Positions 1 through 6,022 of a stretch of DNA of 6,022 bases are shown piece after piece; positions within the stretch are counted from its first letter, which is position 1; every line of letters begins with the position of its first letter. The position numbers were made by a program, and so were the translations under genes. The notes under the pieces were generated by a model. That model worked only from the letters and a program-made list of their open reading frames with translations, searched no databases and was not told the origin of the DNA. Location of the stretch: the NCBI GenBank assembly GCA_026415275.1, contig JAOAHK010000103.1, positions 1-6,022 on the forward strand, given 5' to 3'. The stretch comes from Anaerolineales bacterium (GTDB lineage: Bacteria; Chloroflexota; Anaerolineae; Anaerolineales; UBA4823).

Positions 1-633
1 ATCTAAGTCACCGGTGCTCACAACCAAAGTTCGATTCGCTGTATTCCCTTCGATTAACCATGCATTTCCGCCTAGCAAATAGACTAGCCTGCCAGGGATG
101 TCGTAATTTACGAAAGGTTTTTGTATGCCTACCATCATGATCTCATTCACTGGCTCTTTTAGAATTGTCGGCTCATTGACCATCGTACGAGAGACTTCCA
201 CGCCATCTTCAAAAAGAATGCGGTAAGTAATCTCCGCTTCCCCATTTTGTCCCTTTTGGGCTAATAAAGTTACTTGCTCTGGCAAGGATTCGGTGTGGAC
301 TACCTTCTGTTCAAAAGGCAGAACGATTTTTTCAACCTCAAATTCTTCCCGAACCCGAATTATTCGAATCGATAAAGGCTCATTGATAAATGTTGAGAGC
401 GGGGGCTCAGTGCGATCGAGCGGTCCCATTGATATTTTGGCTTGGTGAATCGCTTGTCCCACCGTGCTATCGGGAAGAACCTCAATGGAGTACATCTTCC
501 CATCTGCGTAAATCTCTACCCGAATTTTTTGAGGGCTACCCTCTACCACTGAAATACATCCCACAATAAGGATCCCCGCAAGAATCCAAAACACAGTTTT
601 CACGACAAAATTCCTCAGTGGTATAATCTTCAT
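1..633 (-). CDS. Predicted lipoprotein with DUF348-like and G5 domains, start of a propeller (partial, C-terminus off window)
   Basis: Reading the minus strand from the ATG at 633 gives 211 codons with no stop up to the window edge, so the C-terminus is missing. The N-terminus has basic residues (K2, R7, K12), a hydrophobic stretch and a lipobox ending I-V-G-C at Cys26, which predicts a lipid-anchored exported protein. Residues about 36-95 resemble the ubiquitin-like DUF348 segment of YabE/Rpf-type proteins (DGK, then a STVGQAI-like turn, a DR pair and a final IRV strand). Residues about 97-171 match the G5 pattern: LP-F-Q-V, QKGQNGEAEITYR, EDGVEVSR, EPVNEIMMVG. G5 domains are thought to bind cell-surface sugars. 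From about residue 186, YLLGGNAWLI and the following TGDLD look like the first strands of a WD40/TolB-like beta-propeller; that part is inference. The start is unresolved: an in-frame GTG at 603 has the better ribosome site, and the longest form is given here. It lies 25 bases after the other lipoprotein gene, probably in the same transcript. Confidence 0.85.
   Translation of the reverse strand, partial: MKIIPLRNFVVKTVFWILAGILIVGCISVVEGSPQKIRVEIYADGKMYSIEVLPDSTVGQAIHQAKISMGPLDRTEPPLSTFINEPLSIRIIRVREEFEVEKIVLPFEQKVVHTESLPEQVTLLAQKGQNGEAEITYRILFEDGVEVSRTMVNEPTILKEPVNEIMMVGIQKPFVNYDIPGRLVYLLGGNAWLIEGNTANRTLVVSTGDLD
612..617 (-). promoter_or_regulatory. Shine-Dalgarno-like site for alternative GTG start at 603
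   Basis: The minus strand reads TGAGGA, then 8 bases, then GTG (complement of 601-603). This is a good ribosome-binding site at normal spacing. The upstream ATG at 633 is preceded by pyrimidine-rich sequence with no purine-rich site. Starting at the GTG would give a shorter signal peptide (Met-Lys followed by a hydrophobic run) with the lipobox cysteine at residue 16, still a workable lipoprotein signal. The site therefore favours a start 10 codons downstream of the ATG, without proving it. Confidence 0.45.
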
Positions 634-658
634 GGATGCAGTGTGGAATGGGAAAAAT

Positions 659-1219
659 TTATCGCTTTTTGCCACGGATTACAACTGAACCTTCACTGAT
701 AGAGAGTTCTTCAATTCGATACCCTTCCCCAAGATTTGCCACTTGCTCGGCAAAAGCCTTCTCCACCTCTTTCGTAATAGTATCCAAAACAAGTTCGGGC
801 AACCTGAATGGGCCGATATTAGCTTCGCTAAACTCAAATGCTAAATTATTCCCCTCGTTTACCGATACCCTCACACCGACTGTTAAGGGTAGCTGGAGAT
901 TATCTTGGTGCACGACTCCGCTAATCCAAATTTGCCCATCGCGCAAGCGGATGTGTAGATCTGTAACCGGAACTTGGCTGTTTCCCGCCAAACTCAACGC
1001 CACGTAGGAGGTCAATTGTTGCTCGGAGATTTCAATCGTGAAAGAACCCTTTTCGTTAGCCTCTTGGATAGCTTGCTCCACCTTTTCGCTCAGCGCAATT
1101 GCATCTTCCGTGAGGATAGGAGTTCTTTCAGAACTACTTAGATTGTTTTCACTGAGTCGACACGCAATAATGCTAAAAGTTATTGCCATTATGAGTATTG
1201 ACAGATTGAACGCTTTCAT
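659..1219 (-). CDS. Small predicted lipoprotein of unknown function
   Basis: This is a complete reading frame of 186 residues. The N-terminus (K2, then a hydrophobic run) ends in a lipobox S-I-I-A-C with Cys20, so the product is predicted to be exported and lipid-anchored. A polar linker (about 21-58) leads to a beta-rich region: an amphipathic helix and ISEQQLTSYVAL (64-75), alternating strands with RLRDGQIWISGVV (91-103), a second strand pair near 111-132, the IGPFRLPE turn (135-142), a helix (about 143-162), and a last strand with SEGSVVIRGKKR at the end. This order (EQQLTSYL-like helix, DGxIxxxG strand, GP-x-x-LP turn, closing strand) is reminiscent of the DUF2993/LmeA or YpmS-like groups, which are thought to bind lipids or cell-envelope ligands. 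I treat that as a weak structural resemblance only. There is no obvious Shine-Dalgarno sequence before the ATG. It sits just upstream of the G5 lipoprotein gene and is divergent from scpB. Confidence 0.82.
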   Translation of the reverse strand: MKAFNLSILIMAITFSIIACRLSENNLSSSERTPILTEDAIALSEKVEQAIQEANEKGSFTIEISEQQLTSYVALSLAGNSQVPVTDLHIRLRDGQIWISGVVHQDNLQLPLTVGVRVSVNEGNNLAFEFSEANIGPFRLPELVLDTITKEVEKAFAEQVANLGEGYRIEELSISEGSVVIRGKKR

Positions 1220-1265
1220 TCTCTAACATTCACCATAAGATCATTAAGACGAATTTTATCATAGC
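1220..1265. promoter_or_regulatory. Divergent intergenic region between the lipoprotein gene and scpB
   Basis: These 46 bases must hold much of the promoter signal for both directions unless promoters lie inside the genes. On the minus strand TAAAAT (complement of 1253-1258) is a fair -10 element, placing transcription start roughly 26 bases before the lipoprotein ATG. On the plus strand TATCAT (1257-1262) is a 5-of-6 match to a -10 element but lies only 3 bases before the scpB ATG, so using it would give an almost leaderless scpB message. I could not find a convincing -35 element at proper spacing for either. Neither gene has a clear Shine-Dalgarno sequence in this gap. Confidence 0.35.
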
Positions 1266-1859
1266 ATGATCGCTCAACATTTGGCAAGTTATAACCTCCC
1301 TGCCTTAATTGAAGCCCTACTTTTTGTATCGTCTGGTCCAGTAAGCCCGAACCAATTAGCGGCTGCACTAGAGATTGCTCCCTCACAAGTTGAAGATGCA
1401 CTTCGAGATTTAGAATCGAAATTGCTCTCAACTGAGCCACCTTCTTATTTGCGCTTACAAAAATATCAAGGCCGCTACCAATTGACCACAGCGGCTGAAG
1501 TCGCACCGTTCGTTGAAAAATTCTTAGGATTGGATACAACCACTCGCCTAACCCAAGCCGGATTGGAAACCCTTGCCATCATCGCTTATAGGCAGCCCAT
1601 CACCCGCCCACAAATTGAGATGATTCGTGGTGTTAATAGTGATAGCGTCTTGAAAACTTTACTCAGCAAAGGACTCATTCAAGAGGTAGGCAGAGCCGAA
1701 GCTCCAGGACGCCCAATTCTGTATGCTGTAACCACCGAATTTTTACAACACTTTGGATTTCGTTCAATTGACGAGTTACCCCCATGGAATAGCGAAATCA
1801 AGGAAGATCCCAATCAAATGAGTGATAGTCCCTCCCAACAAATGCTCGCGGAAGGTTGA
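1266..1859 (+). CDS. scpB: Segregation and condensation protein B
   Basis: ScpB is the accessory (kleisin-associated) subunit of the bacterial SMC-ScpA-ScpB condensin, which organises and segregates newly replicated origins in the cytoplasm. The 197-residue product has the normal family length. The first winged-helix region begins at about residue 12 with LPALIEALLFVSSGPVS and runs to about 85 (a YLRLQKYQGRYQLTT strand pair at 61-75). The second (about 93-170) carries the family hallmark: LETLAIIAYRQPITR (100-114), IEMIRGVNSDSVLKTLL (117-133), GLIQEVGR (136-143) and PGRPILY (147-153), then TTEFLQHFG (156-164). The last 25 residues are polar and probably disordered. No strong Shine-Dalgarno precedes the ATG; this start was chosen because family similarity begins a few residues into the frame. 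The usual partner gene scpA is not in this window, since the upstream neighbour is an unrelated divergent gene. The pseudouridine synthase gene follows after 3 bases, indicating an operon. Confidence 0.96.
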   Translation: MIAQHLASYNLPALIEALLFVSSGPVSPNQLAAALEIAPSQVEDALRDLESKLLSTEPPSYLRLQKYQGRYQLTTAAEVAPFVEKFLGLDTTTRLTQAGLETLAIIAYRQPITRPQIEMIRGVNSDSVLKTLLSKGLIQEVGRAEAPGRPILYAVTTEFLQHFGFRSIDELPPWNSEIKEDPNQMSDSPSQQMLAEG

Positions 1860-1862
1860 TTT

Positions 1863-2624
1863 ATGGAAGAACGTGTACAAAAAATCTTAGCCCGCGCTGG
1901 TTTTGGCTCCAGACGACAGTGTGAAAGCCTGATTCTTCAAGGGAGAGTAAAAGTCAATGGTATCACCGTGAGCATTGGCTCCAAGGCAGATCCAACCAAA
2001 GATAAAATCTTAGTTGACGGACAACCCGTATTGGTAAACACACCAAATATCTATATTGCTTTATACAAGCCACGGGGGGTTCTCTCTGCTGCGTTTTCAC
2101 CAGAAGGGAAAAAAACCGTCTGCGATTTAGTCGAAGTTGGGGCGCGCCTTTATCCTGTTGGGAGGCTCGATGTCGAGAGCGAGGGGTTAATCATTCTTAC
2201 CAACGATGGTGAATTAGCCAACTTAATCACCCATCCCCGCTACGGACACGAGAAAGAATATCGCATTTTTGTTGCCAAGCGGCCTGAAGAGGAACAATTG
2301 AATGCCTGGCGACGGGGCATTGTGCTTTCGGATGGTTATCGCACAAAGCCAGTAGACGTGCGCGTTGAATTGACAACTCCCAAAGGCGCGTGGCTCCGTG
2401 TTGTTCTGCATGAAGGACGCAAGAGACAAATTCGGGAGATGGGTGCTCTTACAGGCTTACCGGTACTAAAAATTATCCGTACTCGGATTGGAGAGCTCAC
2501 GTTAGGCACTCTAAAGCCCGGTCAGTGGCGTTATCTGACCACAACTGAAGTTGAGCGATTAAAGAAGCCAAAGCAGAATCCACCTGCGCAAAAACGAAAC
2601 CAAAGGTCTGGTAAACTTCCATGA
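1863..2624 (+). CDS. rluB: RluB/RsuA-family rRNA pseudouridine synthase
   Basis: The enzyme isomerises a uridine in ribosomal RNA to pseudouridine. RluB acts on 23S rRNA and RsuA on 16S; assignment to RluB rather than RsuA rests mainly on position beside scpB. The 253-residue product starts with an S4 RNA-binding domain (about 2-60: RVQKILARAGFGSRRQCE, then GRVKVNG at 27-33). The catalytic domain follows, with YKPRGVLS (68-75) and the signature VGRLDVESEGLIILTNDG (99-116), in which Asp103 is the expected catalytic aspartate. HEGRKRQIREM (183-193) and the LKIIRTRIG segment (202-210) are also typical. The C-terminal tail after about 234 is rich in Lys, Arg, Gln and Pro and probably adds nonspecific RNA affinity. 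GGAAGG (1850-1855), overlapping the end of scpB, is a good ribosome site 7 bases before the ATG. The 3-base gap implies co-transcription and perhaps coupled translation with scpB. Confidence 0.95.
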   Translation: MEERVQKILARAGFGSRRQCESLILQGRVKVNGITVSIGSKADPTKDKILVDGQPVLVNTPNIYIALYKPRGVLSAAFSPEGKKTVCDLVEVGARLYPVGRLDVESEGLIILTNDGELANLITHPRYGHEKEYRIFVAKRPEEEQLNAWRRGIVLSDGYRTKPVDVRVELTTPKGAWLRVVLHEGRKRQIREMGALTGLPVLKIIRTRIGELTLGTLKPGQWRYLTTTEVERLKKPKQNPPAQKRNQRSGKLP

Positions 2625-2652
2625 AAAGCTCAGCAACCCATAAATCCACCGA

Positions 2653-2674
2653 AAAATTCATTTGCCTGAATTTT
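2653..2674 (+). terminator. Weak AT-rich hairpin after rluB (possible terminator)
   Basis: AAAATTCA (2653-2660) and TGAATTTT (2667-2674) pair perfectly around a 6-base loop, 28 bases after the rluB stop. The stem is short, has almost no G-C pairs, and is not followed by a T-run (CCC comes next), so it is a poor match to an intrinsic terminator. It might instead slow polymerase or be chance. The -35 of the promoter candidate overlaps its loop. Confidence 0.2.
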
Positions 2675-2690
2675 CCCATCGGGATAAAAT
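2663..2690 (+). promoter_or_regulatory. Candidate sigma-70-type promoter for the Agl23-NHL gene
   Basis: TTGCCT (2663-2668, 4 of 6 to TTGACA) and TAAAAT (2685-2690, 5 of 6 to TATAAT) are separated by 16 bases. Transcription would begin near 2697 and leave a leader of about 43 bases before the ATG at 2740. It is the best promoter-like pair in the 115-base gap and suggests that the large gene can be expressed separately from scpB-rluB. Read-through from rluB remains possible. Chloroflexota promoter consensus is assumed, not known from this sequence. Confidence 0.35.
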
Positions 2691-2739
2691 CGTTGTACCT
2701 ACTCAAAAGACCATATCACATCGTCTAAAAGGAACAACC

Positions 2740-5700
2740 ATGTCATTGCCCATCCAATTTGATCATCAAGACACTTCCACCCGTCAAAGTTTGGGTAACC
2801 CATCTCTACCAATTCCACGCTGGGAGTTAATTCTAATCGTATTAATCTTAGCTGCGACTCTCTTCACCCGCTTTTATATCTTGGGTGTTCGCGTGATGAG
2901 CCACGATGAGACGTCCCATGTGTATTTCTCGTGGCTTCTTTTTCAAGGAAAAGGCTATCGTCATGATCCAATTACCCATGGACCTTTTCAATTTCATATC
3001 ATAGCCCTAAGTTATTTCTTATTCGGGGATAATGACTTTACCGCTCGCATACCTGCTGCAACCTTAAGCGTATTAACGATTGTATTTCTTTGGTATTATC
3101 GCCCAATTTTAGGTCGATATGGCTATTTAGTCGGAGCGTTCCTATTACTAATCTCCCCTTATATCCTTTACTACGGACGTTATGCTCGTAATGAAGGATT
3201 GATCGGTTTTTACGCTGTCGTCCTTTGGTGGGGAATGTTGAACTATCTGAATTCGCGTCAAACGCGATATCTTATCTGGGTAACCATAGCATCGGTTTTA
3301 CACTTTATCTCCAAAGAGACAGCGTTTATTTATACAGCCCAAGCGTTGATCTATTTAGCCCTCTACCTGATTTCCGAACTCTCAAGAAAACCTTGGCGAA
3401 TTGCGTCCTATCGCACCCTGTTTTTGATTATTTTGATCGTTTCCCTCATTCTGCTTTCTCTTGGCGCAGGAATTGCACTAATTGATAGGAATTCCAAGGC
3501 AGACCTTCAACAAACCACTCCGCAGGTCGGGCAAAAAAGTCCAACCCCTCCCCTTCCAACTGCAACAATTGTCTTGATTGCCCTCGCAATCATCGGTGTA
3601 ATTTCCTGTGTCTTCATCACAATTCGGGGTTTTTCATGGTCTGCTCTCTTAGAAATACCTGCCTTTGATTTGGCCATCCTGGTTGGCACACAAGTGTTAC
3701 CCATGCTTGCTCCGTTTCCAGTCAAGTTTCTCGGACGAGATCCAATTGATTATAGTTCAACCCAAAATATTCTTTTTACAGGTAGCTTTGTTATTGTTCT
3801 AAGTTTAGCAGCGATTGGTATCGGTTTAGCCTGGCGTCCAAAGATCTGGCTGATCAACACAACCATTTTCTATTCAATTTTCATTCTCTTCTATTCCACA
3901 ATTTTCACTAATGGATTTGGTATTTTCACTGGTTTGGTAGGATCGCTTGGATATTGGTTAGATCAACACGGTGTCAATCGAGGCAGCCAGCCATGGTACT
4001 ACTACGGGTTTGTTCAAATCCCAATGTACGAATATTTGCCTTTGATCGGGGTATTCTTTGCTATTCTATACTATGCTTGGAAAAGCCGAAGTAGTCCAAG
4101 CAAGAGTCCACATACGAATTTACCTACCCATAGTTTGCGATCCCCTAAGCAAAACCTCTCCCAATTTGACCGATTGACTTTCATCTTTTTCTTATATTGG
4201 TCTATCACGAGCCTAATTGCTTTTAGCATCGCTGGTGAGAAAATGCCCTGGTTAACCTTTCATATTACATTGCCGATGATCATCTTAACCGCTTGGGCGA
4301 TTGGTAAGGTATTGGAAGGAATTAACTGGAATTATTTTCATCGTCAACGGGGCTGGTTACTTGCATTGATATTTTTGGTTTTTATCGTTTCTCTTTCCAT
4401 GACTTTTTATTTAGCATTGGGTGCTACCCCACCCTTCCAAGGGAAAGAGTTGGATCAATTACAAGCCACAACTTCATTCCTGAGCGCAATGCTCTTTGCA
4501 ATCCTTAGCGGGGGATACCTTTATTGGTCATTGCGCACTATTCGTATCCTTGAAGCCATCAAAATATTCACGGCAACAATCTTTATCCTGCTGTCAGTTC
4601 TAACTATTCACACGAGTTTTTTAGCATCCTTTGTCAACTACGACAACGCCACCGAATATCTTGTCTATGCGCATTCTGCAAGAGGGCCTAAAGACATACT
4701 CGAACAAATCGAAGAAATCTCTCGTCGAACAACGGGTGGACTCGCCATCCGGGTTGCTTACGACGACGAAACGACTTACCCCTATTGGTGGTATCTCCGC
4801 AATTATCCCAACCAACAATATTACGGCGACTCTCCAACTCGCGAGCTACGGAATGCTCCGATCATTTTAGTCGGCGAGAAAAACTACGGAAAGATAGAAG
4901 CAGTTGTTGGTCAAGCCTATCACCGTTACGACTTCATACGTCTGTGGTGGCCAAATCAAGATTATTTTGACCTTACTTGGCAAAGAATCCGCGATGCAAT
5001 CAGCAACCCCGAAATGCGTCAAGCTATCTTTGAAATCTGGCTAAACCGCGATTACACCCGTTACGGTCAGCTAACGGGAAAGGATATGAGTCTGACCAAT
5101 TGGTATCCATCCAGCCGCATGGGACTGTATATTCGCAAGGATATTGTCACTTCGCTGTGGAACTATGGAAGTGTGCCCTCAGAAGTTAACATTCCAGCTG
5201 ACCCTTATGAAGGAAAACAAGCAAAAACACAAGCAGATAAAATAATAGGAGGTACCGGAACAGAGCCAGGCTTCTTCCAAAGGCCTCGCGATCTCGCTGT
5301 TGCACCCGATGGCACTCTTTATATTGTTGATACCGACAACCACCGTATTCAACATCTCGACAACACAGGTAAAGTTCTACATGTTTGGGGCACGTTTGGT
5401 GACGCAACTACAGGAAACGCCCCGGGTGGCACCTTCAACCAACCCTGGGGAATTGCAGTTGACCAACTGGGTTTTGTTTACGTAGCTGACACATGGAACC
5501 ACCGAATTCAAAAATTTACTCCTGAAGGACAATTTGTCACCCAATGGGGATATTTTGGTCAAGCCGAAACGCCAACCGCTTTCTGGGGGCCACGCGACAT
5601 TGCCATAGATGCTCAGAACCGTTTGTTTATCTCAGACACCGGTAACAAACGAATTGTCGTGTTCGATAGCGAAGGCAATTTTCTCACATCTTATGGTCGA

Positions 5701-6022
5701 GCTGGTTTGTTACCAGGTGAGTTTGATGAACCGGTCGGGCTAGCTTTCGGGCCAGATGGACGGCTCTATGTTGCCGATACTTGGAATCAACGCATTCAAG
5801 TCTTTACGATTGACGAACAATTGAACTTTATCTTCCAGAACAGTTGGGAAATCTTCGGTTGGTATGGTCAGTCTCTAGACAACAAACCATACCTAGCCGT
5901 AGATCAAAATAACTTCGTCTATGCCACTGACCCAGATGGTTTCCGTGTCTTGCAATTCAACTCTGATGGAAATTTCTTGCAATATTGGGGAGAATCCAAC
6001 CAAGGCGTGGGAATTTTTTCCC
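2740..6022 (+). CDS. Agl23-like (TIGR03663) glycosyltransferase-type membrane protein fused to NHL propeller (partial, C-terminus off window)
   Basis: The frame is open for 1094 codons from the ATG at 2740 (AAAAGGA lies just upstream) to the window edge. After a polar N-terminus, residues 28-630 hold roughly 13-16 hydrophobic membrane segments. The first outside loop has SHDETSHVYFSWLL (54-67), with the Asp56-Glu57 pair typical of the GT39/PMT-like fold, then HDPITHGPF (75-83). Further family-like motifs are SKETAF (191-196) and GEKMPWLTFH (499-508). This pattern fits TIGR03663, named for archaeal Agl23 and linked to flippase/lipid-linked sugar transfer; the substrate here is unknown. Two polar loops interrupt the membrane part: Gln/Pro-rich 249-273, and Ser/Pro/Lys-rich 448-475, which is probably cytoplasmic. 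Residues about 640-815 form a soluble, probably exoplasmic domain rich in Tyr and Trp (PYWWYLRNYPNQQYYG at 760-775, RLWWPNQDYF at 934-943 of the family-style numbering is not used; it lies near 734-743 of this frame). From residue 836 NHL repeats follow. The likely role is transfer or translocation of a lipid-linked sugar with an outward propeller for binding. Function is inferred. Confidence 0.85.
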   Translation, partial: MSLPIQFDHQDTSTRQSLGNPSLPIPRWELILIVLILAATLFTRFYILGVRVMSHDETSHVYFSWLLFQGKGYRHDPITHGPFQFHIIALSYFLFGDNDFTARIPAATLSVLTIVFLWYYRPILGRYGYLVGAFLLLISPYILYYGRYARNEGLIGFYAVVLWWGMLNYLNSRQTRYLIWVTIASVLHFISKETAFIYTAQALIYLALYLISELSRKPWRIASYRTLFLIILIVSLILLSLGAGIALIDRNSKADLQQTTPQVGQKSPTPPLPTATIVLIALAIIGVISCVFITIRGFSWSALLEIPAFDLAILVGTQVLPMLAPFPVKFLGRDPIDYSSTQNILFTGSFVIVLSLAAIGIGLAWRPKIWLINTTIFYSIFILFYSTIFTNGFGIFTGLVGSLGYWLDQHGVNRGSQPWYYYGFVQIPMYEYLPLIGVFFAILYYAWKSRSSPSKSPHTNLPTHSLRSPKQNLSQFDRLTFIFFLYWSITSLIAFSIAGEKMPWLTFHITLPMIILTAWAIGKVLEGINWNYFHRQRGWLLALIFLVFIVSLSMTFYLALGATPPFQGKELDQLQATTSFLSAMLFAILSGGYLYWSLRTIRILEAIKIFTATIFILLSVLTIHTSFLASFVNYDNATEYLVYAHSARGPKDILEQIEEISRRTTGGLAIRVAYDDETTYPYWWYLRNYPNQQYYGDSPTRELRNAPIILVGEKNYGKIEAVVGQAYHRYDFIRLWWPNQDYFDLTWQRIRDAISNPEMRQAIFEIWLNRDYTRYGQLTGKDMSLTNWYPSSRMGLYIRKDIVTSLWNYGSVPSEVNIPADPYEGKQAKTQADKIIGGTGTEPGFFQRPRDLAVAPDGTLYIVDTDNHRIQHLDNTGKVLHVWGTFGDATTGNAPGGTFNQPWGIAVDQLGFVYVADTWNHRIQKFTPEGQFVTQWGYFGQAETPTAFWGPRDIAIDAQNRLFISDTGNKRIVVFDSEGNFLTSYGRAGLLPGEFDEPVGLAFGPDGRLYVADTWNQRIQVFTIDEQLNFIFQNSWEIFGWYGQSLDNKPYLAVDQNNFVYATDPDGFRVLQFNSDGNFLQYWGESNQGVGIFS
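5245..6022 (+). repeat. NHL-repeat beta-propeller part of the Agl23-like gene (five full blades, sixth begun)
   Basis: Protein-level repeats within the large gene. Blade 1 covers residues 836-884 (5245-5391), blade 2 885-937 (5392-5550), blade 3 938-986 (5551-5697), blade 4 987-1041 (5698-5862) and blade 5 1042-1084 (5863-5991); a sixth begins at 5992 and is cut by the window edge. Each blade follows the NHL plan: F-x-x-P-x-(G/D)-(I/L)-A, then D-x-x-G-x-(L/V)-Y-(V/I)-(A/V)-D-T-x-N-x-R-I-Q, then x-x-G-x-(F/V)-x-x-x-W/Y-G. The strongest copies read YVADTWNHRIQKF (blade 2) and YVADTWNQRIQVF (blade 4). Blade 5 is the most diverged, with ATDPDGFRVLQF instead of the DTxNxRIQ motif. A six-bladed propeller is expected. 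NHL propellers usually bind proteins, RNA or sugars; outside the membrane a ligand- or partner-binding role is the reasonable guess. Confidence 0.9.

Noticed and set aside
622..627. Perfect TATAAT on the plus strand
   Set aside because: No -35 element is evident and no plus-strand gene follows; it overlaps the start of a minus-strand gene, so it is probably chance.
636..1007. Plus-strand open frame of 123 codons
   Set aside because: It lies antisense within the small lipoprotein gene, has a Ser/Thr/Pro-rich composition with no recognisable domain, and has no ribosome site; it is a shadow of the minus-strand gene.
1216..1539. Minus-strand open frame of 107 codons opposite scpB
   Set aside because: It is antisense to a well-conserved scpB and shows no protein-family features. 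Its end also overlaps the lipoprotein start region.
2497..2706. Minus-strand open frame across the rluB end and the following gap
   Set aside because: It mostly overlaps rluB in antisense, and the product has no hydrophobic signal or known motif. The gap is better explained by a promoter for the large gene.
3484..3559. Possible frameshift or insertion in the membrane module at the Gln/Pro-rich stretch
   Set aside because: The reading frame continues cleanly on both sides and the stretch reads as a polar loop between two hydrophobic segments, so no break is needed.
3507..3725. Minus-strand open frame of 72 codons with several cysteines
   Set aside because: It sits wholly inside the membrane part of the large gene, which has a continuous frame with family motifs, and its Cys pattern is not a recognisable metal site.
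1..6022. tRNA, CRISPR array, insertion sequence or toxin-antitoxin system
   Set aside because: I saw no direct-repeat array, no terminal inverted repeats with a transposase, no cloverleaf-like sequence and no small toxin/antitoxin gene pair; genes cover nearly the whole window.

Overview
The window looks like a piece of a chromosome from the phylum Chloroflexota, most likely class Anaerolineae. This is an inference from protein type and gene company, not from a marker gene. The pointers are a lipoprotein that joins a ubiquitin-like DUF348-type segment and a G5 domain to what seems to be a beta-propeller, an Agl23-type (TIGR03663) multi-spanning membrane protein carrying a C-terminal NHL propeller, and an scpB-rluB pair. 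By eye, base composition leans slightly to AT. No RNA gene, insertion sequence, CRISPR array or phage gene is visible, and no stretch longer than about 120 bases lacks a gene.

Layout. The left 1.2 kb is read on the minus strand. A small predicted lipoprotein (659..1219) is followed 25 bases later by a second predicted lipoprotein (1..633) that runs off the left edge; they are probably co-transcribed. A 46-base divergent gap (1220..1265) separates them from the plus-strand genes. These are scpB (1266..1859), which encodes a condensin accessory subunit, and, 3 bases on, an RsuA/RluB-type pseudouridine synthase gene (1863..2624). A 115-base gap holding a weak hairpin and a promoter candidate leads to a very large plus-strand gene (2740..6022) that runs off the right edge. 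It encodes a polytopic glycosyltransferase-like protein fused to at least five NHL repeats.

How they fit together. ScpB and RluB are housekeeping functions (chromosome condensation; 23S rRNA modification) whose genes sit side by side in many bacteria. The other three products are all predicted to act at or outside the cytoplasmic membrane: two lipid-anchored proteins, and one membrane protein expected to work on lipid-linked sugars with a large outward-facing region. No direct pathway link among them is shown by the sequence. The most notable item is the Agl23-NHL fusion. Both edge genes are partial, so their full domain content cannot be seen here.
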